64,000 bases of DNA from Microbacterium hibisci (GCF_015278255.1 NZ_JADIJC010000012.1:21970-85969); one strand, 5' to 3'; counted from the first letter of the stretch, positions 24,177-33,854 are shown. The notes: generated from the letters alone by a model not told the origin. Translations and numbers: made by a program.

Positions 24177-26827
24177 CGGACGGTGACGACGGCGGGAGAG
24201 GTCACGACCACGCGGTGCGTGCCGGAGGTCAGTCGCTCCGGCGCCGGCCGACCGTCGACCGTCGCGCTCGAGCGGTCGGTCGTCGGGAGGTCCAGTCGCG
24301 CTTCGGTGCCGAACGGAACGGTCACGGTGAGCTGCAGTGTGCCGTCGTCGTCGAGGTGCCAGTCGGTCGAGAGCTCGCCGTAGCCGGTCGCGATCGTGGC
24401 CGCGGCGCTGCGCAGCTGGTCGGCCGGCCGTGGAGCCACCCGTGAGACGCGGTAGCCGGGCTGCGCGGGTGAGAGCCCGGCGACGTTCCGGTACACCCAG
24501 TCGACCATCGCGCCGTAGGCGTAGTGGTTGAAGGAGATCATGCTGTCGCCCTCCTTCGTGTCCATCTCGCCTCGATGGATGCTGCCGTCGACCTTGATCG
24601 CGTCCCATCGCTCCCACACGGTGGTCGCCCCGCGGTCCACCTGGTAGAGCCACGACGGCGCATCGCGCCGCAGCAGCATCAGGTACGCCTCGGCGAGGTG
24701 GCCGTTCGAACTCAGCGCGTCGAGCACGAGGGGCGTGCCGAGGAAGCCTGTCGCGATGCGTCCGTGCTCGGACCGTACCGCGTCGGCGAGCTTTGCCGCC
24801 AGGGCGGCGCGCTCAGCCGCGGGGACGATGTCGAACTCGAGGCACATGGCCGCACCGGTCTGAGTGTCGCCCGCTTCCGCACCCCACCGGTCCCACACCG
24901 CTCGTGCGACGGTGTCGGCCAGCTCGACGGTCGCGTCGCTCTCGGCGCGCAGCCCGAGCTCGGCCTGCGCCCGTGCCAGCAGGCGGGCCGACACCACGTA
25001 GAAGCAGTTGGCGACGAAGAGCGAATCGACCTTCGCCGACCACGGCTGGTCGGCGGGCGCGTCCGGGTCGAGCCAGTCGCCGTACTGGAAGGGCTCCGCC
25101 GGAAGCAGGGTCTCCTCGCCGGCGCGACGGCGAAGGTGCTCGACCCAGCGGGTCATGCTCGACAGCTGAGCGCGCAGCACGTCCACGGAACCGTACGCCT
25201 GGAAGACGGCGAGCGGGACGATGGTCGCGGCATCCGCCCATCCGGCCCGGCCCATCGTGTCGGTGAGCTCGCCGCCCATCCGCATGTCGTCCTCGAAGAT
25301 GATGTTCGGCACGATCGAGGGCACGCCGCCTTCGTCGGTCTGCTCGATCTCGAGGTCGCGCAGCCACGACAGCCAGAAGGTCTCGGTGTCGAACAGCGTG
25401 GCTGCCGTGGGCGCGAACGCCTGGGCGTCGCCGGTCCAGCCCAGGCGCTCGTCCCGCTGCGGGCAGTCCGTCGGGAGGGACACGAAGTTGTCGAGCTGCG
25501 ACCACCGGACGTTCTCGTGGAAGCGGTTCAGCGCCTCGTGCGAGCTGCGGAAGCTCGACCGCTGCGGCAGGTCGGTGGAGATGGCGACCGCCGACGCCTC
25601 CACGACGGCTGCGCCGGTCACCTCGGCGTAGCGGAATCCGTGGAACGTGAACGGCGGCTCGAGCACGGACACGCCATCATGCCCGAGCACGTACGTGTCG
25701 GTCGCCCGGGCGCTGCGTAATGCGGCGGTGTGAAGCGCCCCGTCGGGCTCGAGCACCTCGGCGTGGCGGATGGTGACGACGTCGCCACGGCGGCCCTCGA
25801 CGGTCAGCCGCACCCACCCGGAGATGTTCTGTGAGGCGTCCAGCGCCGTGGCGCCGTCGCGGTCGGTCGCGACCATCGGGAACTCGGCGACGGCACGGAC
25901 CGGCGCCACGGCGCGCGGCTCGAAGACTCCGGCATCGGCGGGGACGATCCGCGCGGTCGTCCAGCTGCCGTCATCGAAGCCGACCGCGCTCGGGTCACCC
26001 TCGGCCCGCGTGAAGTCGACCTCGGAGCCGTCATAGATGCTCGCCGAGCGGATCGCGCCGAAGCCCCCTCGCCAAGAGGTGTCCGTGGCCACGGCGATAC
26101 GCGTGGACGCGGCATCCGTGATCTCCACCTGCGCGATCGCACCGATGCGGTCGCCGTAGATCTCGCTGCGCCCCGCGAAGCCCATGCGCCCGCGGAACCA
26201 GCCGTCGGCGACGGAGATGGCGATCGCGTTGCGCCCGGGTCGCAGGAGCGACGACACGTCGACGGTGTCGAGCAGCACGCGCGACTGGTAGGCGTTCCAG
26301 CCGGGATTCAGGATGCCGTCGGTCGCCCGCGTGCCGTTGATCCAGACGTCGTAGACCCCCAGCGCCGAGATGCGCAGAAGTGCGCGCTCGGGCGCCCGGT
26401 CGAGGTCGAACTCGCGTCGCAGAGTCGGCACGGGACCGGCCGTCTCGCTCGGCACGTCGATGACGACGGCCTCGAGCTCCGCGCCGCCGACGCCCGCGTC
26501 GACGACGGCGGACTCGCTCCACTCCGTCCATCCGCTCGCGGTCGCCAGCCGCACCCCGTACTCGCGCCGCTCTCGCGGCAGCACCTCTCCGGCCGGCACG
26601 TCGATGGCCGCGCTCGAGGCGGCCGGATCGAGCTCGGACCAGTCCTCGCCCTGCCGGCGTGTGCGCACCTGGTAGCCCTGCTGCTGCGCGCCCGGCACGG
26701 AGGCGACCGCCGACCAGCGCAGCCGGACGGGTCCGGCCGGCACGCCGAGCAGACGGGGGTCGTGCTGCGTGCGCACGGAGCTGACATGCACGGCGGAGTC
26801 GAGGGCGTCGAGAGCGGGGAGCGTCAC
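24173..26827 (-). CDS. Alpha-L-rhamnosidase, glycoside hydrolase family 78
   Basis: An 884-residue GH78 enzyme hydrolysing terminal alpha-L-rhamnose. N-terminal fibronectin-like and rhamnose-binding beta domains lead to the (alpha/alpha)6 barrel with the canonical TDCPQRDERLGWTGD motif (general-acid Glu), YGDWLDP, and ATTVWERWD near the general base, then a C-terminal beta sandwich. GTG 26827 is chosen because GGAAGGAA lies just upstream; the longer ATG form would start inside the operator. No signal peptide, so it acts on imported rhamnosides. First gene of a leftward operon with the GH78-like and Dabb genes, divergent from the importer at 27122. Confidence 0.93.
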   Translation of the reverse strand: MTLPALDALDSAVHVSSVRTQHDPRLLGVPAGPVRLRWSAVASVPGAQQQGYQVRTRRQGEDWSELDPAASSAAIDVPAGEVLPRERREYGVRLATASGWTEWSESAVVDAGVGGAELEAVVIDVPSETAGPVPTLRREFDLDRAPERALLRISALGVYDVWINGTRATDGILNPGWNAYQSRVLLDTVDVSSLLRPGRNAIAISVADGWFRGRMGFAGRSEIYGDRIGAIAQVEITDAASTRIAVATDTSWRGGFGAIRSASIYDGSEVDFTRAEGDPSAVGFDDGSWTTARIVPADAGVFEPRAVAPVRAVAEFPMVATDRDGATALDASQNISGWVRLTVEGRRGDVVTIRHAEVLEPDGALHTAALRSARATDTYVLGHDGVSVLEPPFTFHGFRYAEVTGAAVVEASAVAISTDLPQRSSFRSSHEALNRFHENVRWSQLDNFVSLPTDCPQRDERLGWTGDAQAFAPTAATLFDTETFWLSWLRDLEIEQTDEGGVPSIVPNIIFEDDMRMGGELTDTMGRAGWADAATIVPLAVFQAYGSVDVLRAQLSSMTRWVEHLRRRAGEETLLPAEPFQYGDWLDPDAPADQPWSAKVDSLFVANCFYVVSARLLARAQAELGLRAESDATVELADTVARAVWDRWGAEAGDTQTGAAMCLEFDIVPAAERAALAAKLADAVRSEHGRIATGFLGTPLVLDALSSNGHLAEAYLMLLRRDAPSWLYQVDRGATTVWERWDAIKVDGSIHRGEMDTKEGDSMISFNHYAYGAMVDWVYRNVAGLSPAQPGYRVSRVAPRPADQLRSAAATIATGYGELSTDWHLDDDGTLQLTVTVPFGTEARLDLPTTDRSSATVDGRPAPERLTSGTHRVVVTSPAVVTVR

Positions 26828-26883
26828 GGGGTTCCTTCCTGGCCGCGGCGCCGCGATCGCGGCGTCGCGATGATGATGCGGCA

Positions 26884-26937
26884 TGAACCGCTTCACTCGT
26901 ACCGGACGACTCTAGGAAGCGGCGATGAGGAAGTCAA
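26884..26937 (-). promoter_or_regulatory. Leftward promoter and operator of the GH78 operon
   Basis: On the minus strand TTGACT (26932-26937) and TAGAGT (26909-26914) are 17 bp apart. The operator TGAAGCGGTTCA (26884-26895) lies just past the start site, where a repressor would block initiation. Further into the leader, 26844-26869 can form a GC-rich hairpin with one mismatch. Confidence 0.8.
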
Positions 26938-27024
26938 CCAGACGCCCCCGGCGCGCAAGTGCTCAGGCAATCAGGCGGGATCGGGGCGTCGCTGCCGGAC
27001 GGCGGCCGGTGTCGCATCACGCGT

Positions 27025-27076
27025 TTGACATCGCCTCGCTCGCAACATACGGTGACACACTGAGTGAACCGCTTCA
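27025..27076 (+). promoter_or_regulatory. Rightward promoter and operator of rhamnoside importer 1
   Basis: TTGACA (27025-27030) and TACGGT (27048-27053) have a 17-bp spacer. The operator TGAACCGCTTCA (27065-27076), identical to the site at 26884, sits just downstream. With the leftward promoter it accounts for the 294-bp divergent gap between GH78 and the importer. Confidence 0.8.
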
Positions 27077-27121
27077 ATTGTTCGATCCGAAGACGGCAGT
27101 CGAACTTACAGGGAGGTAATT

Positions 27122-28429
27122 GTGAGAGGTACGAAGACTCGTCGCTGGCTGGTGGGGGCGACCGCCGCCACCGCGGCGATCGCGCTCGCGGGCTGCTCGG
27201 CCGGCGGCTCGAGCGGAGGGGACGGCTCGGAGCTGTCGATCTACATCGACAGCGACCCGTCGTCGGTCGCCCTGTGGGAGGGGCTCGTCGAGGCGTACGC
27301 CGAGGTGAACCCGGACGTCACGATCGATGTCGAGACCCACCCGTCGGGCAGCGAGGGCGACAACCTGATCAAGACCCGTCTGTCGACGGGCGACATGAAC
27401 GACATGTTCTGGTACAACCCGGGCTCGCTCTTCCAGGCGCTCAACCCCGACCAGACCCTCGTGCCGCTCGACGACGAGGAGTGGGTGGACTCGCTCGACG
27501 ACAACTACAAGACCGTCGTCTCCACCGACAACGGGCTGTACGGCTTCCCGATCGGCGCCTCCGCGGCGGGCGCGATGATCTACAACAAGGACATCTACGC
27601 CGAGCTCGGCCTCGAGGTCCCCACCACGTGGGACGAGTTCATGGCCAACAACGAGGCGATCAAGGACGCGGGCAAGGTGCCGGTCGTGCAGACGTTCGCC
27701 GACACGTGGACCTCGCAGCTGTTCGTGCTGGGCGACTTCTACAACGTCAGCGCCGCCGACGCCGACTGGGCCGAGGAGTACACGGCGGGCAACCGCAGCT
27801 ACGCCGAGGAGCCGGCGCTCGCGGGCTTCGAGCACCTGCAGGAGATCTACGAGGCGGGCTACCTCAACGAGGACTTCGCCTCGTCGACCTACGACGACGG
27901 CGTGCGCATGATCGCCCAGGGCGAGGGCGCGCACTACCCGATGCTCACCGGCAACGTGGCGCAGGCGCTCGGTGCCAACTACCCCGACGCCGACGCGTCC
28001 GTGGGCGTGTTCCCGATCCCCAGCGATGATGCCGAGGCCAACGGCCTCACGGTCTGGATGCCCAACGGCGTCTACATCCCGAAGACGACCGAGGGCGCGC
28101 AGCTCGAGGCGTCGAAGGAGTTCCTCGAGTGGCTCGCCACGCCCGAGGCGTGCGCGGTCCAGGCCGAGGCCATCACGCTCGGCGGTCCGTTCGTGGTCGA
28201 CGGCTGCGAGCTGCCGGCCGACGCCGCGACGCTGGTCGCCGACATGCAGCCCTACTTCGACTCGGGCGACACCGGCCTGGCCCTGGAGTTCCTGTCGCCC
28301 ATCAAGGGACCGGCGCTCGAGCAGCTCACCGTCGAGGTGGGCTCGGGAATCCGTCCGGCCGTCGACGGTGCCGCTCTCTACGACCAGGACGTCGAGAAGC
28401 AGGCCCAGCAGCTCGGGCTCGACTGGTAG
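27122..28429 (+). CDS. CUT1 ABC transporter, sugar-binding lipoprotein (rhamnoside cluster 1)
   Basis: A 435-residue binding protein with a twin-arginine-like basic start and lipobox LAGC (lipidated Cys25). The GTG start follows a GGGAGG site. It closely resembles the binding protein at 45082 over its whole length, including the NPDQ.LVPLDD, EVPTTWDEF, DTWTSQLFVLGDF and FLSPIKGP segments and the KQAQQLGL end, so the two importers are duplicates. Divergent from a GH78 operon under identical operators, it probably binds rhamnose-containing oligosaccharides or glycosides (inference). Confidence 0.92.
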   Translation: MRGTKTRRWLVGATAATAAIALAGCSAGGSSGGDGSELSIYIDSDPSSVALWEGLVEAYAEVNPDVTIDVETHPSGSEGDNLIKTRLSTGDMNDMFWYNPGSLFQALNPDQTLVPLDDEEWVDSLDDNYKTVVSTDNGLYGFPIGASAAGAMIYNKDIYAELGLEVPTTWDEFMANNEAIKDAGKVPVVQTFADTWTSQLFVLGDFYNVSAADADWAEEYTAGNRSYAEEPALAGFEHLQEIYEAGYLNEDFASSTYDDGVRMIAQGEGAHYPMLTGNVAQALGANYPDADASVGVFPIPSDDAEANGLTVWMPNGVYIPKTTEGAQLEASKEFLEWLATPEACAVQAEAITLGGPFVVDGCELPADAATLVADMQPYFDSGDTGLALEFLSPIKGPALEQLTVEVGSGIRPAVDGAALYDQDVEKQAQQLGLDW

Positions 28430-28440
28430 CAGTTCGCGCC

Positions 28441-28474
28441 GGTGGGGCCGATCGCCGCGGCGATCGGCCCCACC
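28441..28474 (+). terminator. Perfect 34-bp palindromic stem-loop between binding-protein and permease genes
   Basis: 16-bp arms starting GGTGGGGCCGATCGCC, with a 2-nt loop, 11 bp after the binding-protein stop and 6 bp before the AGGAGGAG site of the permease. It is probably a partial terminator or an mRNA 3'-stabiliser. Confidence 0.75.
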
Positions 28475-28493
28475 GCCACGAGGAGGAGACACC

Positions 28494-29444
28494 ATGACCA
28501 CCACGCCCACGGCGACCGCACCGTCGCCGGCACCGGCCGCCGCCACGCCCTCGGGCACCGCTGCTGCGCGCAGACGGCGCCAGCGCGTGCTGAACGGCGC
28601 GTACCCCCTGTGGTTCCACGTGCCCGCAGGAGTCCTGTTCCTGGTCCTGTTCATCGTGCCGACGGTGGCGTCGTTCTACTTCTCCCTGACGCGGTGGACG
28701 CTGTTCGACGTCGAGTTCATCGGGCTCGACAACTTCGTGCAGTTCTTCCGCGAGCCCTCGCTGGTACAGGGCTTCACGAACACCTTCATCTACGCGGTGG
28801 TGACGTCGGGGCTCAAGGTCGTCCTCGGCCTCCTCCTCGCGATCCTCCTCACGTCGCAGATCATCGGCCGGGGATACCTCCGCTCCGTCGTCTTCTTCCC
28901 GGTGCTGGTCTCGACGATCGGCATCGGCGTCACGTTCAAGGTGCTCCTCGACCCGTTCGACGGCATGGTCAATCAGGCGCTCGCCGTGTTCGGCATCCAG
29001 GGTCCCGGCTGGCTCACCGACCCCAGCCTCGCGCTGCTCTCGGTCGCCTTCGTCGACGTCTGGAAGGGCGTGGGCCTCGCGACGCTCATCTACATCGCCG
29101 GCATCGTCGCCATCCCTCAGGAGTACTTCGAGGCGGCCAAGGTCGACGGCGCGACCGCGTGGCAGAACTTCTGGAACATCACCCTTCCGCTGGCGCGGCC
29201 CGCGACCGTGACGGTGGTCATCCTGTCGCTCATCGGCGGCCTGCGCTCGTTCGACCTGATCTGGGCGATGACGCGGGGCGGTCCCGGCTTCTCCAGCGAC
29301 GTGATCGCCTCGGTGATCTACAAGCAGTACCAGGCGGGCTTCTTCGGTCTCTCCACGGCCGGCAACGTCGTGCTCTTCCTGGTCGTCGCCGCGATCATCA
29401 TCCCGATCTTCTACTTCCTGAACCGAAAGAGCACCGAGTCGTGA
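28494..29444 (+). CDS. CUT1 ABC transporter permease (MalF type, rhamnoside cluster 1)
   Basis: A 316-residue permease with a Thr/Ala/Pro-rich N-terminal tail of about 35 residues, about six membrane segments and the EAA loop EAAKVDGATAWQNFWNITLP (about 220-240). It is clearly paralogous to the permease at 44077, sharing for example FYFSLTRWTLFD, GVTFKVL.DPFDG and MTRGGPGFSSDV. A strong AGGAGGAG site precedes the ATG. It overlaps the next permease as GTGA. No ATPase is encoded nearby. Confidence 0.93.
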   Translation: MTTTPTATAPSPAPAAATPSGTAAARRRRQRVLNGAYPLWFHVPAGVLFLVLFIVPTVASFYFSLTRWTLFDVEFIGLDNFVQFFREPSLVQGFTNTFIYAVVTSGLKVVLGLLLAILLTSQIIGRGYLRSVVFFPVLVSTIGIGVTFKVLLDPFDGMVNQALAVFGIQGPGWLTDPSLALLSVAFVDVWKGVGLATLIYIAGIVAIPQEYFEAAKVDGATAWQNFWNITLPLARPATVTVVILSLIGGLRSFDLIWAMTRGGPGFSSDVIASVIYKQYQAGFFGLSTAGNVVLFLVVAAIIIPIFYFLNRKSTES

Positions 29445-30280
29445 GCACCGTTCAGCAGAAGCGCCGGGGCGTCGTCGTCGGCGTCGTGGCGATCATCGCC
29501 AGCGTCTTCGTCTTCCTGGTGCCGTTCGCCTTCATCTTCGTGACGGCCGGCAAGACGCAGCAGGAGGCGTCGCTCCTCGAGTTCAGCTGGCCCGCGGAAT
29601 GGGCCTTCTGGGACAACCTCGTCGCCGTCCTCGAGACCAACGACCACATCCTGGTGCGCGCGTTCGTCAACAGCACGGTGCTGACGGTCGCGGCAGTGGC
29701 CATCATGGTCGTGCTCGCCGCGATGGTCGGCTACGTGCTGCAGCGCCGCCGGTCGCGCTGGAACGGCCTGATCAACTTCCTCGTCCTCGCCGGTCTCATC
29801 ATCCCGCCGGCCGTGGTGCCGACGATCTGGGTGCTGCAGGGCACGGGGCTGTACCGCTCGCTGTGGGGACTCATCCTCATCCACGTCGCGTTCGGCCTGT
29901 CGTTCTGCGTGCTGCTGTTCCGCGCCTTCGTCGCGTCCATCCCGCGCGAGCTCGACGAGGCGGCGCTCATCGACGGCGCCGGCCCGATCCGGCTGTTCTT
30001 CCAGGTGATCTTCCCGCTGCTGCGCTCGGTCATCGTCACGGTCATCGTCGTGCAGGCGGTCACGGTCTTCAACGACTTCACCTACGCGCTCTACTTCCTG
30101 CCCGGTGAGGAGAACGCCACGGTCCAGCTGACGCTGTACAACTACCAGTCGCAGGGCCTGAACCAGTGGAACCTGCTGTTCATGGATGTGCTGCTCATCA
30201 CCATCCCGCCGCTCATCATGTATATCTTCTTCAACAGGCAGATCGTGGCGGGCATGACCTCGGGAGCCATCAAGGGATGA
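29441..30280 (+). CDS. CUT1 ABC transporter permease (MalG type, rhamnoside cluster 1)
   Basis: A 279-residue permease with six hydrophobic segments and the EAA loop DEAALIDGAGPIRLFFQVIFP at about 172 (quoted in part). The C terminus IFFNRQIVAGMTSGAIKG is nearly identical to that of the paralogue at 43172. The GTG start overlaps the previous stop and its stop overlaps the LacI start (ATGA), so importer and regulator are one transcription unit. Confidence 0.93.
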   Translation: MSTVQQKRRGVVVGVVAIIASVFVFLVPFAFIFVTAGKTQQEASLLEFSWPAEWAFWDNLVAVLETNDHILVRAFVNSTVLTVAAVAIMVVLAAMVGYVLQRRRSRWNGLINFLVLAGLIIPPAVVPTIWVLQGTGLYRSLWGLILIHVAFGLSFCVLLFRAFVASIPRELDEAALIDGAGPIRLFFQVIFPLLRSVIVTVIVVQAVTVFNDFTYALYFLPGEENATVQLTLYNYQSQGLNQWNLLFMDVLLITIPPLIMYIFFNRQIVAGMTSGAIKG

Positions 30281-31362
30281 GCGCACCTGCGACGGAGCGA
30301 CGAGGGGAGGATGCCGTGCCGGCTGTGGACGGTACCCCCAAGCTCCGTGATGTCGCGCGACATGCCGGCGTGTCGGTCGGCACCGTCTCACACGTGCTCA
30401 ACCACCCCGACAAGGTGAGCGAGAAGACGATCGCACGCGTGCGCGCATCGATCGAGGCGCTCGGATTCGTGCGGGACGCGAACGCGAGCTCGCTCGCCGC
30501 GGGGGGTTCGCGCAGCATCGGCCTCGTCGTCATCGACCTCGGCAACTCGATGTTCGTCGACGTCGCCCTCGGCGCGCAGGACGTGGCGACTGCCGCCGGG
30601 CTCAAGCTGCTGCTCGCCGCCAGCCAGGACGATTTCGCGCTCCAGAAGGCCAACGTCGACTTCTTCGATGAAGCGCGTGTCGCAGGGCTGCTCCTGGCGC
30701 CGATGCAGGACTCGTCGGAGCAGACGCGTCGTCTGCGGGCTCGCGGGCGACCGGTGGTGCTGGTGAACTACGACCCCGAGGCCGACGACACCTGCAGCGT
30801 CATCGTGGACAACGAACAGGTGGGCTATCTCGCCGGCCGCCACATGATCGACCTGGGCTGCGAGCGGCTGATGTTCGTGCACGGAGCGCTCGCGATGCAG
30901 CCGGTGCGTCTCCGGCTGGAGGGCTTCCGCCGCGCCGTCCGCGAGGCGCCCGGCCGGGTGCGCGTCGAGGAGGTGGCCATGCCCGACCTCACCGTGGAGT
31001 CGGGCGAGCTGCTGGCCGATCGCATCGGCGGGCGGGGCCCGGGTACGCGCCCCGACGGCGTCGTCGCCGTCACCGATACCCTCGCCGCAGGGTTCATCGG
31101 ACGGATCCGCGAGCACGGGATCGAGGTGCCGCGGGATATGGCGGTCATGGGGTGCGACGACAACTCCGCCGCGCCCCGGCGGGGGGTCAGCCTGACCACC
31201 GTCTCGATGGGCGGGTCGGACCTCGGCAGGGCTGCGATGCGGCTCCTCATCGACGAGATGGGGCGCGAGCGCACCCACGTGCACCAGCGCGTCGTCGTCG
31301 AGCCCGAGCTCGTCACCGGGGGCTCCACGGCGGGCTTCGTGCCGCCGGCATCCGCTTCCTGA
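30277..31362 (+). CDS. LacI-family regulator of rhamnoside cluster 1
   Basis: A 361-residue LacI protein with a 20-residue extension before the helix-turn-helix KLRDVARHAGVSVGTVSHVLN and then a sugar-binding core. The recognition helix carries Val-Gly at the specificity positions, the same as in the regulators at 49566 and 56874. The matching operator type GAAnCGnTTC occurs twice in the divergent region at 26884 and 27065, and upstream of the rhamnose catabolic operon. The gene is translationally coupled to the importer, so it is autoregulated if that promoter is its target. Inducer is probably rhamnose or a rhamnoside (inference). Confidence 0.9.
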   Translation: MSAPATERRGEDAVPAVDGTPKLRDVARHAGVSVGTVSHVLNHPDKVSEKTIARVRASIEALGFVRDANASSLAAGGSRSIGLVVIDLGNSMFVDVALGAQDVATAAGLKLLLAASQDDFALQKANVDFFDEARVAGLLLAPMQDSSEQTRRLRARGRPVVLVNYDPEADDTCSVIVDNEQVGYLAGRHMIDLGCERLMFVHGALAMQPVRLRLEGFRRAVREAPGRVRVEEVAMPDLTVESGELLADRIGGRGPGTRPDGVVAVTDTLAAGFIGRIREHGIEVPRDMAVMGCDDNSAAPRRGVSLTTVSMGGSDLGRAAMRLLIDEMGRERTHVHQRVVVEPELVTGGSTAGFVPPASAS

Positions 31363-31424
31363 CCCGCTGACCCGGCATCGCGGAGGTCATCGCGCGCGCG
31401 TGGGAGCGGTCCCTCAATCGACAC

Positions 31425-31484
31425 TTGACACGTCGTCGGCAGCCTGAGACGGTAGACCGGTCTACACGACGTAGATCGGTCTAC
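31425..31484 (+). promoter_or_regulatory. GH3 promoter with twin operators GTAGACCGGTCTAC / GTAGATCGGTCTAC
   Basis: TTGACA (31425-31430) with a weak GACGGT -10 box (31448-31453) is followed by a perfect 14-bp palindrome at 31452-31465 and a near-identical copy at 31471-31484. Centres are 19 bp apart, about two helical turns. The LacI gene at 33855 is the local candidate regulator. Confidence 0.75.
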
Positions 31485-31515
31485 AAGACCGCCCGCAAGG
31501 AAGAGGGATCTGACG

Positions 31516-33777
31516 ATGACGTTGTCTGAACGAGCCGTCGCGGCGCCTGGCCGGCGCTCTCGACGCACGACCGCGCTGCTGCTCGGCGCGACGCTGCTGG
31601 CGACGGGAGGTGTCGTCGCGGTCGGCGCACCGGCCGCGTCCGCGGTTGACTGCTCGACCGTGCCGTGGATGGACACCACGAAGTCGGCGGCCGAGCGCGC
31701 CGAGGCGCTGCTGGATGCCAGCAGCCAGCACCAGAAGTACCGATGGCTCGTCGAGCAGCCGGCCAACGACCCGACCCGCACCCAGTGGAACCCCGGGTTC
31801 CCGGGCGAGGCGCCCGTGGTCTATCCGGCCCAGGTGGCCTGCACGCCGGCCGTCGTCTATGCCAACGGGCCCGACGGCGTCTACCTCTCCGCGGGGACGA
31901 CCGCCTGGCCCGGCCCGATCGCGGTCGCCGCGACATGGAACCTCGAGCTCGGCGAGCAGAAGGCGACGGCGCACGGCAGCGAGTCCTTCGACAAGCGCAG
32001 CGCCGTCGTCCTCGGACCGGGAATCGCCTCAGGGCGCACACCGCTCTCGGGCCGCGGCTCGGAGTACTTCGGCGAGGACCCGGTGCTCTCCGGCCTCATG
32101 GCGGCGGCGAACGTCCGCGGCCTCGAGGACGGCAACCCCGACAAGCCGGTCATCGCGAACCTCAAGCACTACGTCGCGAACGAGCAGGAGATCGCGCGCG
32201 AAGAGAGCTCGTCGAACATGGACGAGCGCACGTTCAAGCAGATCTACGACCTCCCCTACGAGATCGCCGTCCGCAAGAGCGACCCGGGCAGCCTCATGTG
32301 CTCGTACAACCAGGTCAACGGCGTCTACGCGTGCGAGAACGACATCCTCACCACGAGCCTGCGCGAGGACTACCCGTTCGAAGGCTACGTCATGAGCGAC
32401 TTCGGCTCGGTGCACTCGACCGCCCCGTCGCTCAACGCGGGCCTGGACCAGGAGCTGAACCGTCCGGTGTGGTTCACCCCCGCGCGTCTGGACGCCGCGC
32501 TGGCCGCCGGAGACATCACGCAGGAGCGGATCGACGAGGCCGCCTATCGCGTGGTGCACTCCTACATCGCGGGAGGGCTGTTCGACCACCCGGTGCCGAC
32601 GACCGCCGTCGCGAACGTCTCGACGCCGGAGCACAAGGCGCTGGCGCGTGAGATCGCCGAGCAGAGCACGGTGCTCCTGAAGAACGACGGCGTGCTGCCT
32701 CTCGCCGGCGACGGCCTCACCGTCGCGGTGATCGGGCAGACCGCGTCGACCGTCCCGACCGGCGGCGTGAGCGCCAAGACCGGCTGCGCGTGGGACTTCC
32801 CGTTCGGCCCTCCCGGTGGCATCGCCCTCAACTGCGACGCACTGGTCGACCCGCTCACCGCTCTGACCGAGCGCGTGACGCAGGCGGGCGGCGAGGTCGT
32901 GTACGACAACGGCGCCGACCCCGCGGCGGCTGCCGCAGCGGCAGCGGCCGCCGACGTCGCGATCGTCTTCGGTCACTACACGATGGGTGAGACCCAGGAC
33001 CTCGCCGACCTGCGGCTGGACGGCAACGGCGACCAGCTGATCGAAGCGGTCGCGGCATCCGCCCCCTCCACCGTCGCCGTGCTCAACGCCGGCTCCGCGG
33101 TCGAGATGCCGTGGATCGACGACGTCGACGCCGTCTTCCACGCGTGGCACTCGGGCGAGCAGTTCGGGCCGGCGCTCGCAGCGCTCGTGTTCGGCGACGT
33201 GAACCCGTCGGGCAAGCTCCCGATGACATTCCCGGTGTCCGTCGACGACACTCCGACGGCCGGATCCGAGGCTCAGTACCCCGGCATCGCCGACGAGGAG
33301 GGCATCCTCCAGGTCGACTACGCCGAGGGCCTGAAGGTCGGCTACCGGTGGTACGAGTCAGAGGGGATCGAGCCGCTGTTCGAGTTCGGTCACGGCCTGA
33401 GCTACACCGAGTTCTCGTACGACAAGGTCAACGTCACCCCGCGGTCGACGACGGGCGACAAGGAGATCCGCGTGCGGTTCAAGCTCACCAACACGGGTGA
33501 CGTGGCGGGCACCGAGGTGGCGCAGGTCTACCTGCAGCTGCCGGATGCCGCGGGCGAGCCGTCGAAGCGCCTGATCGGGTGGGAGCGCGTGACGCTCGAG
33601 CCCGGTGAGCACCGCAACGTCGAGGTGAAGCTGTCGCCGGAGGACCTGGCCGACATGCACCTCCTCGAGTACTGGGACGCCGACGCTTCGGCATGGGCCA
33701 CCGCGTCCGGCGCCTACACGGTGACCGTCGGCGGCTCGATCGACGCCGACGCCGCGGCGAGCTTCTCGATCCGCTGA
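31516..33777 (+). CDS. Secreted glycoside hydrolase family 3
   Basis: A 753-residue GH3 protein. The N terminus has a signal peptide with a basic RRSRRTTALL region and a likely cleavage at about residue 42 (ASA-VDC); the arginine pair allows Tat export. The TIM-barrel domain contains KHYVANEQE and the nucleophile Asp295 in GYVMSDFGS. The alpha/beta sandwich domain follows (LLKNDGVLPL, about 390) and then a fibronectin-III-like C-terminal domain (about 640-750). GH3 covers beta-glucosidases, beta-xylosidases and arabinofuranosidases, so the exact substrate is open. Single gene behind a twin-operator promoter, followed by a LacI gene. Confidence 0.92.
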   Translation: MTLSERAVAAPGRRSRRTTALLLGATLLATGGVVAVGAPAASAVDCSTVPWMDTTKSAAERAEALLDASSQHQKYRWLVEQPANDPTRTQWNPGFPGEAPVVYPAQVACTPAVVYANGPDGVYLSAGTTAWPGPIAVAATWNLELGEQKATAHGSESFDKRSAVVLGPGIASGRTPLSGRGSEYFGEDPVLSGLMAAANVRGLEDGNPDKPVIANLKHYVANEQEIAREESSSNMDERTFKQIYDLPYEIAVRKSDPGSLMCSYNQVNGVYACENDILTTSLREDYPFEGYVMSDFGSVHSTAPSLNAGLDQELNRPVWFTPARLDAALAAGDITQERIDEAAYRVVHSYIAGGLFDHPVPTTAVANVSTPEHKALAREIAEQSTVLLKNDGVLPLAGDGLTVAVIGQTASTVPTGGVSAKTGCAWDFPFGPPGGIALNCDALVDPLTALTERVTQAGGEVVYDNGADPAAAAAAAAAADVAIVFGHYTMGETQDLADLRLDGNGDQLIEAVAASAPSTVAVLNAGSAVEMPWIDDVDAVFHAWHSGEQFGPALAALVFGDVNPSGKLPMTFPVSVDDTPTAGSEAQYPGIADEEGILQVDYAEGLKVGYRWYESEGIEPLFEFGHGLSYTEFSYDKVNVTPRSTTGDKEIRVRFKLTNTGDVAGTEVAQVYLQLPDAAGEPSKRLIGWERVTLEPGEHRNVEVKLSPEDLADMHLLEYWDADASAWATASGAYTVTVGGSIDADAAASFSIR

Positions 33778-33784
33778 GGCCCGA

Positions 33785-33825
33785 TGCCGGGCGGGGGGTG
33801 GGGGTTCCCCACCTCCCGTCCGGCA
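33785..33825 (+). terminator. Terminator after GH3
   Basis: TGCCGG (33785-33790) pairs with CCGGCA (33820-33825), continued by GGTGGGG/CCCCACC around a short loop. It lies 8 bp after the GH3 stop and directly before the LacI promoter. Confidence 0.7.
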
Positions 33826-33854
33826 CCGCGCGTCGTGCGCACTACCCTCGTCTC

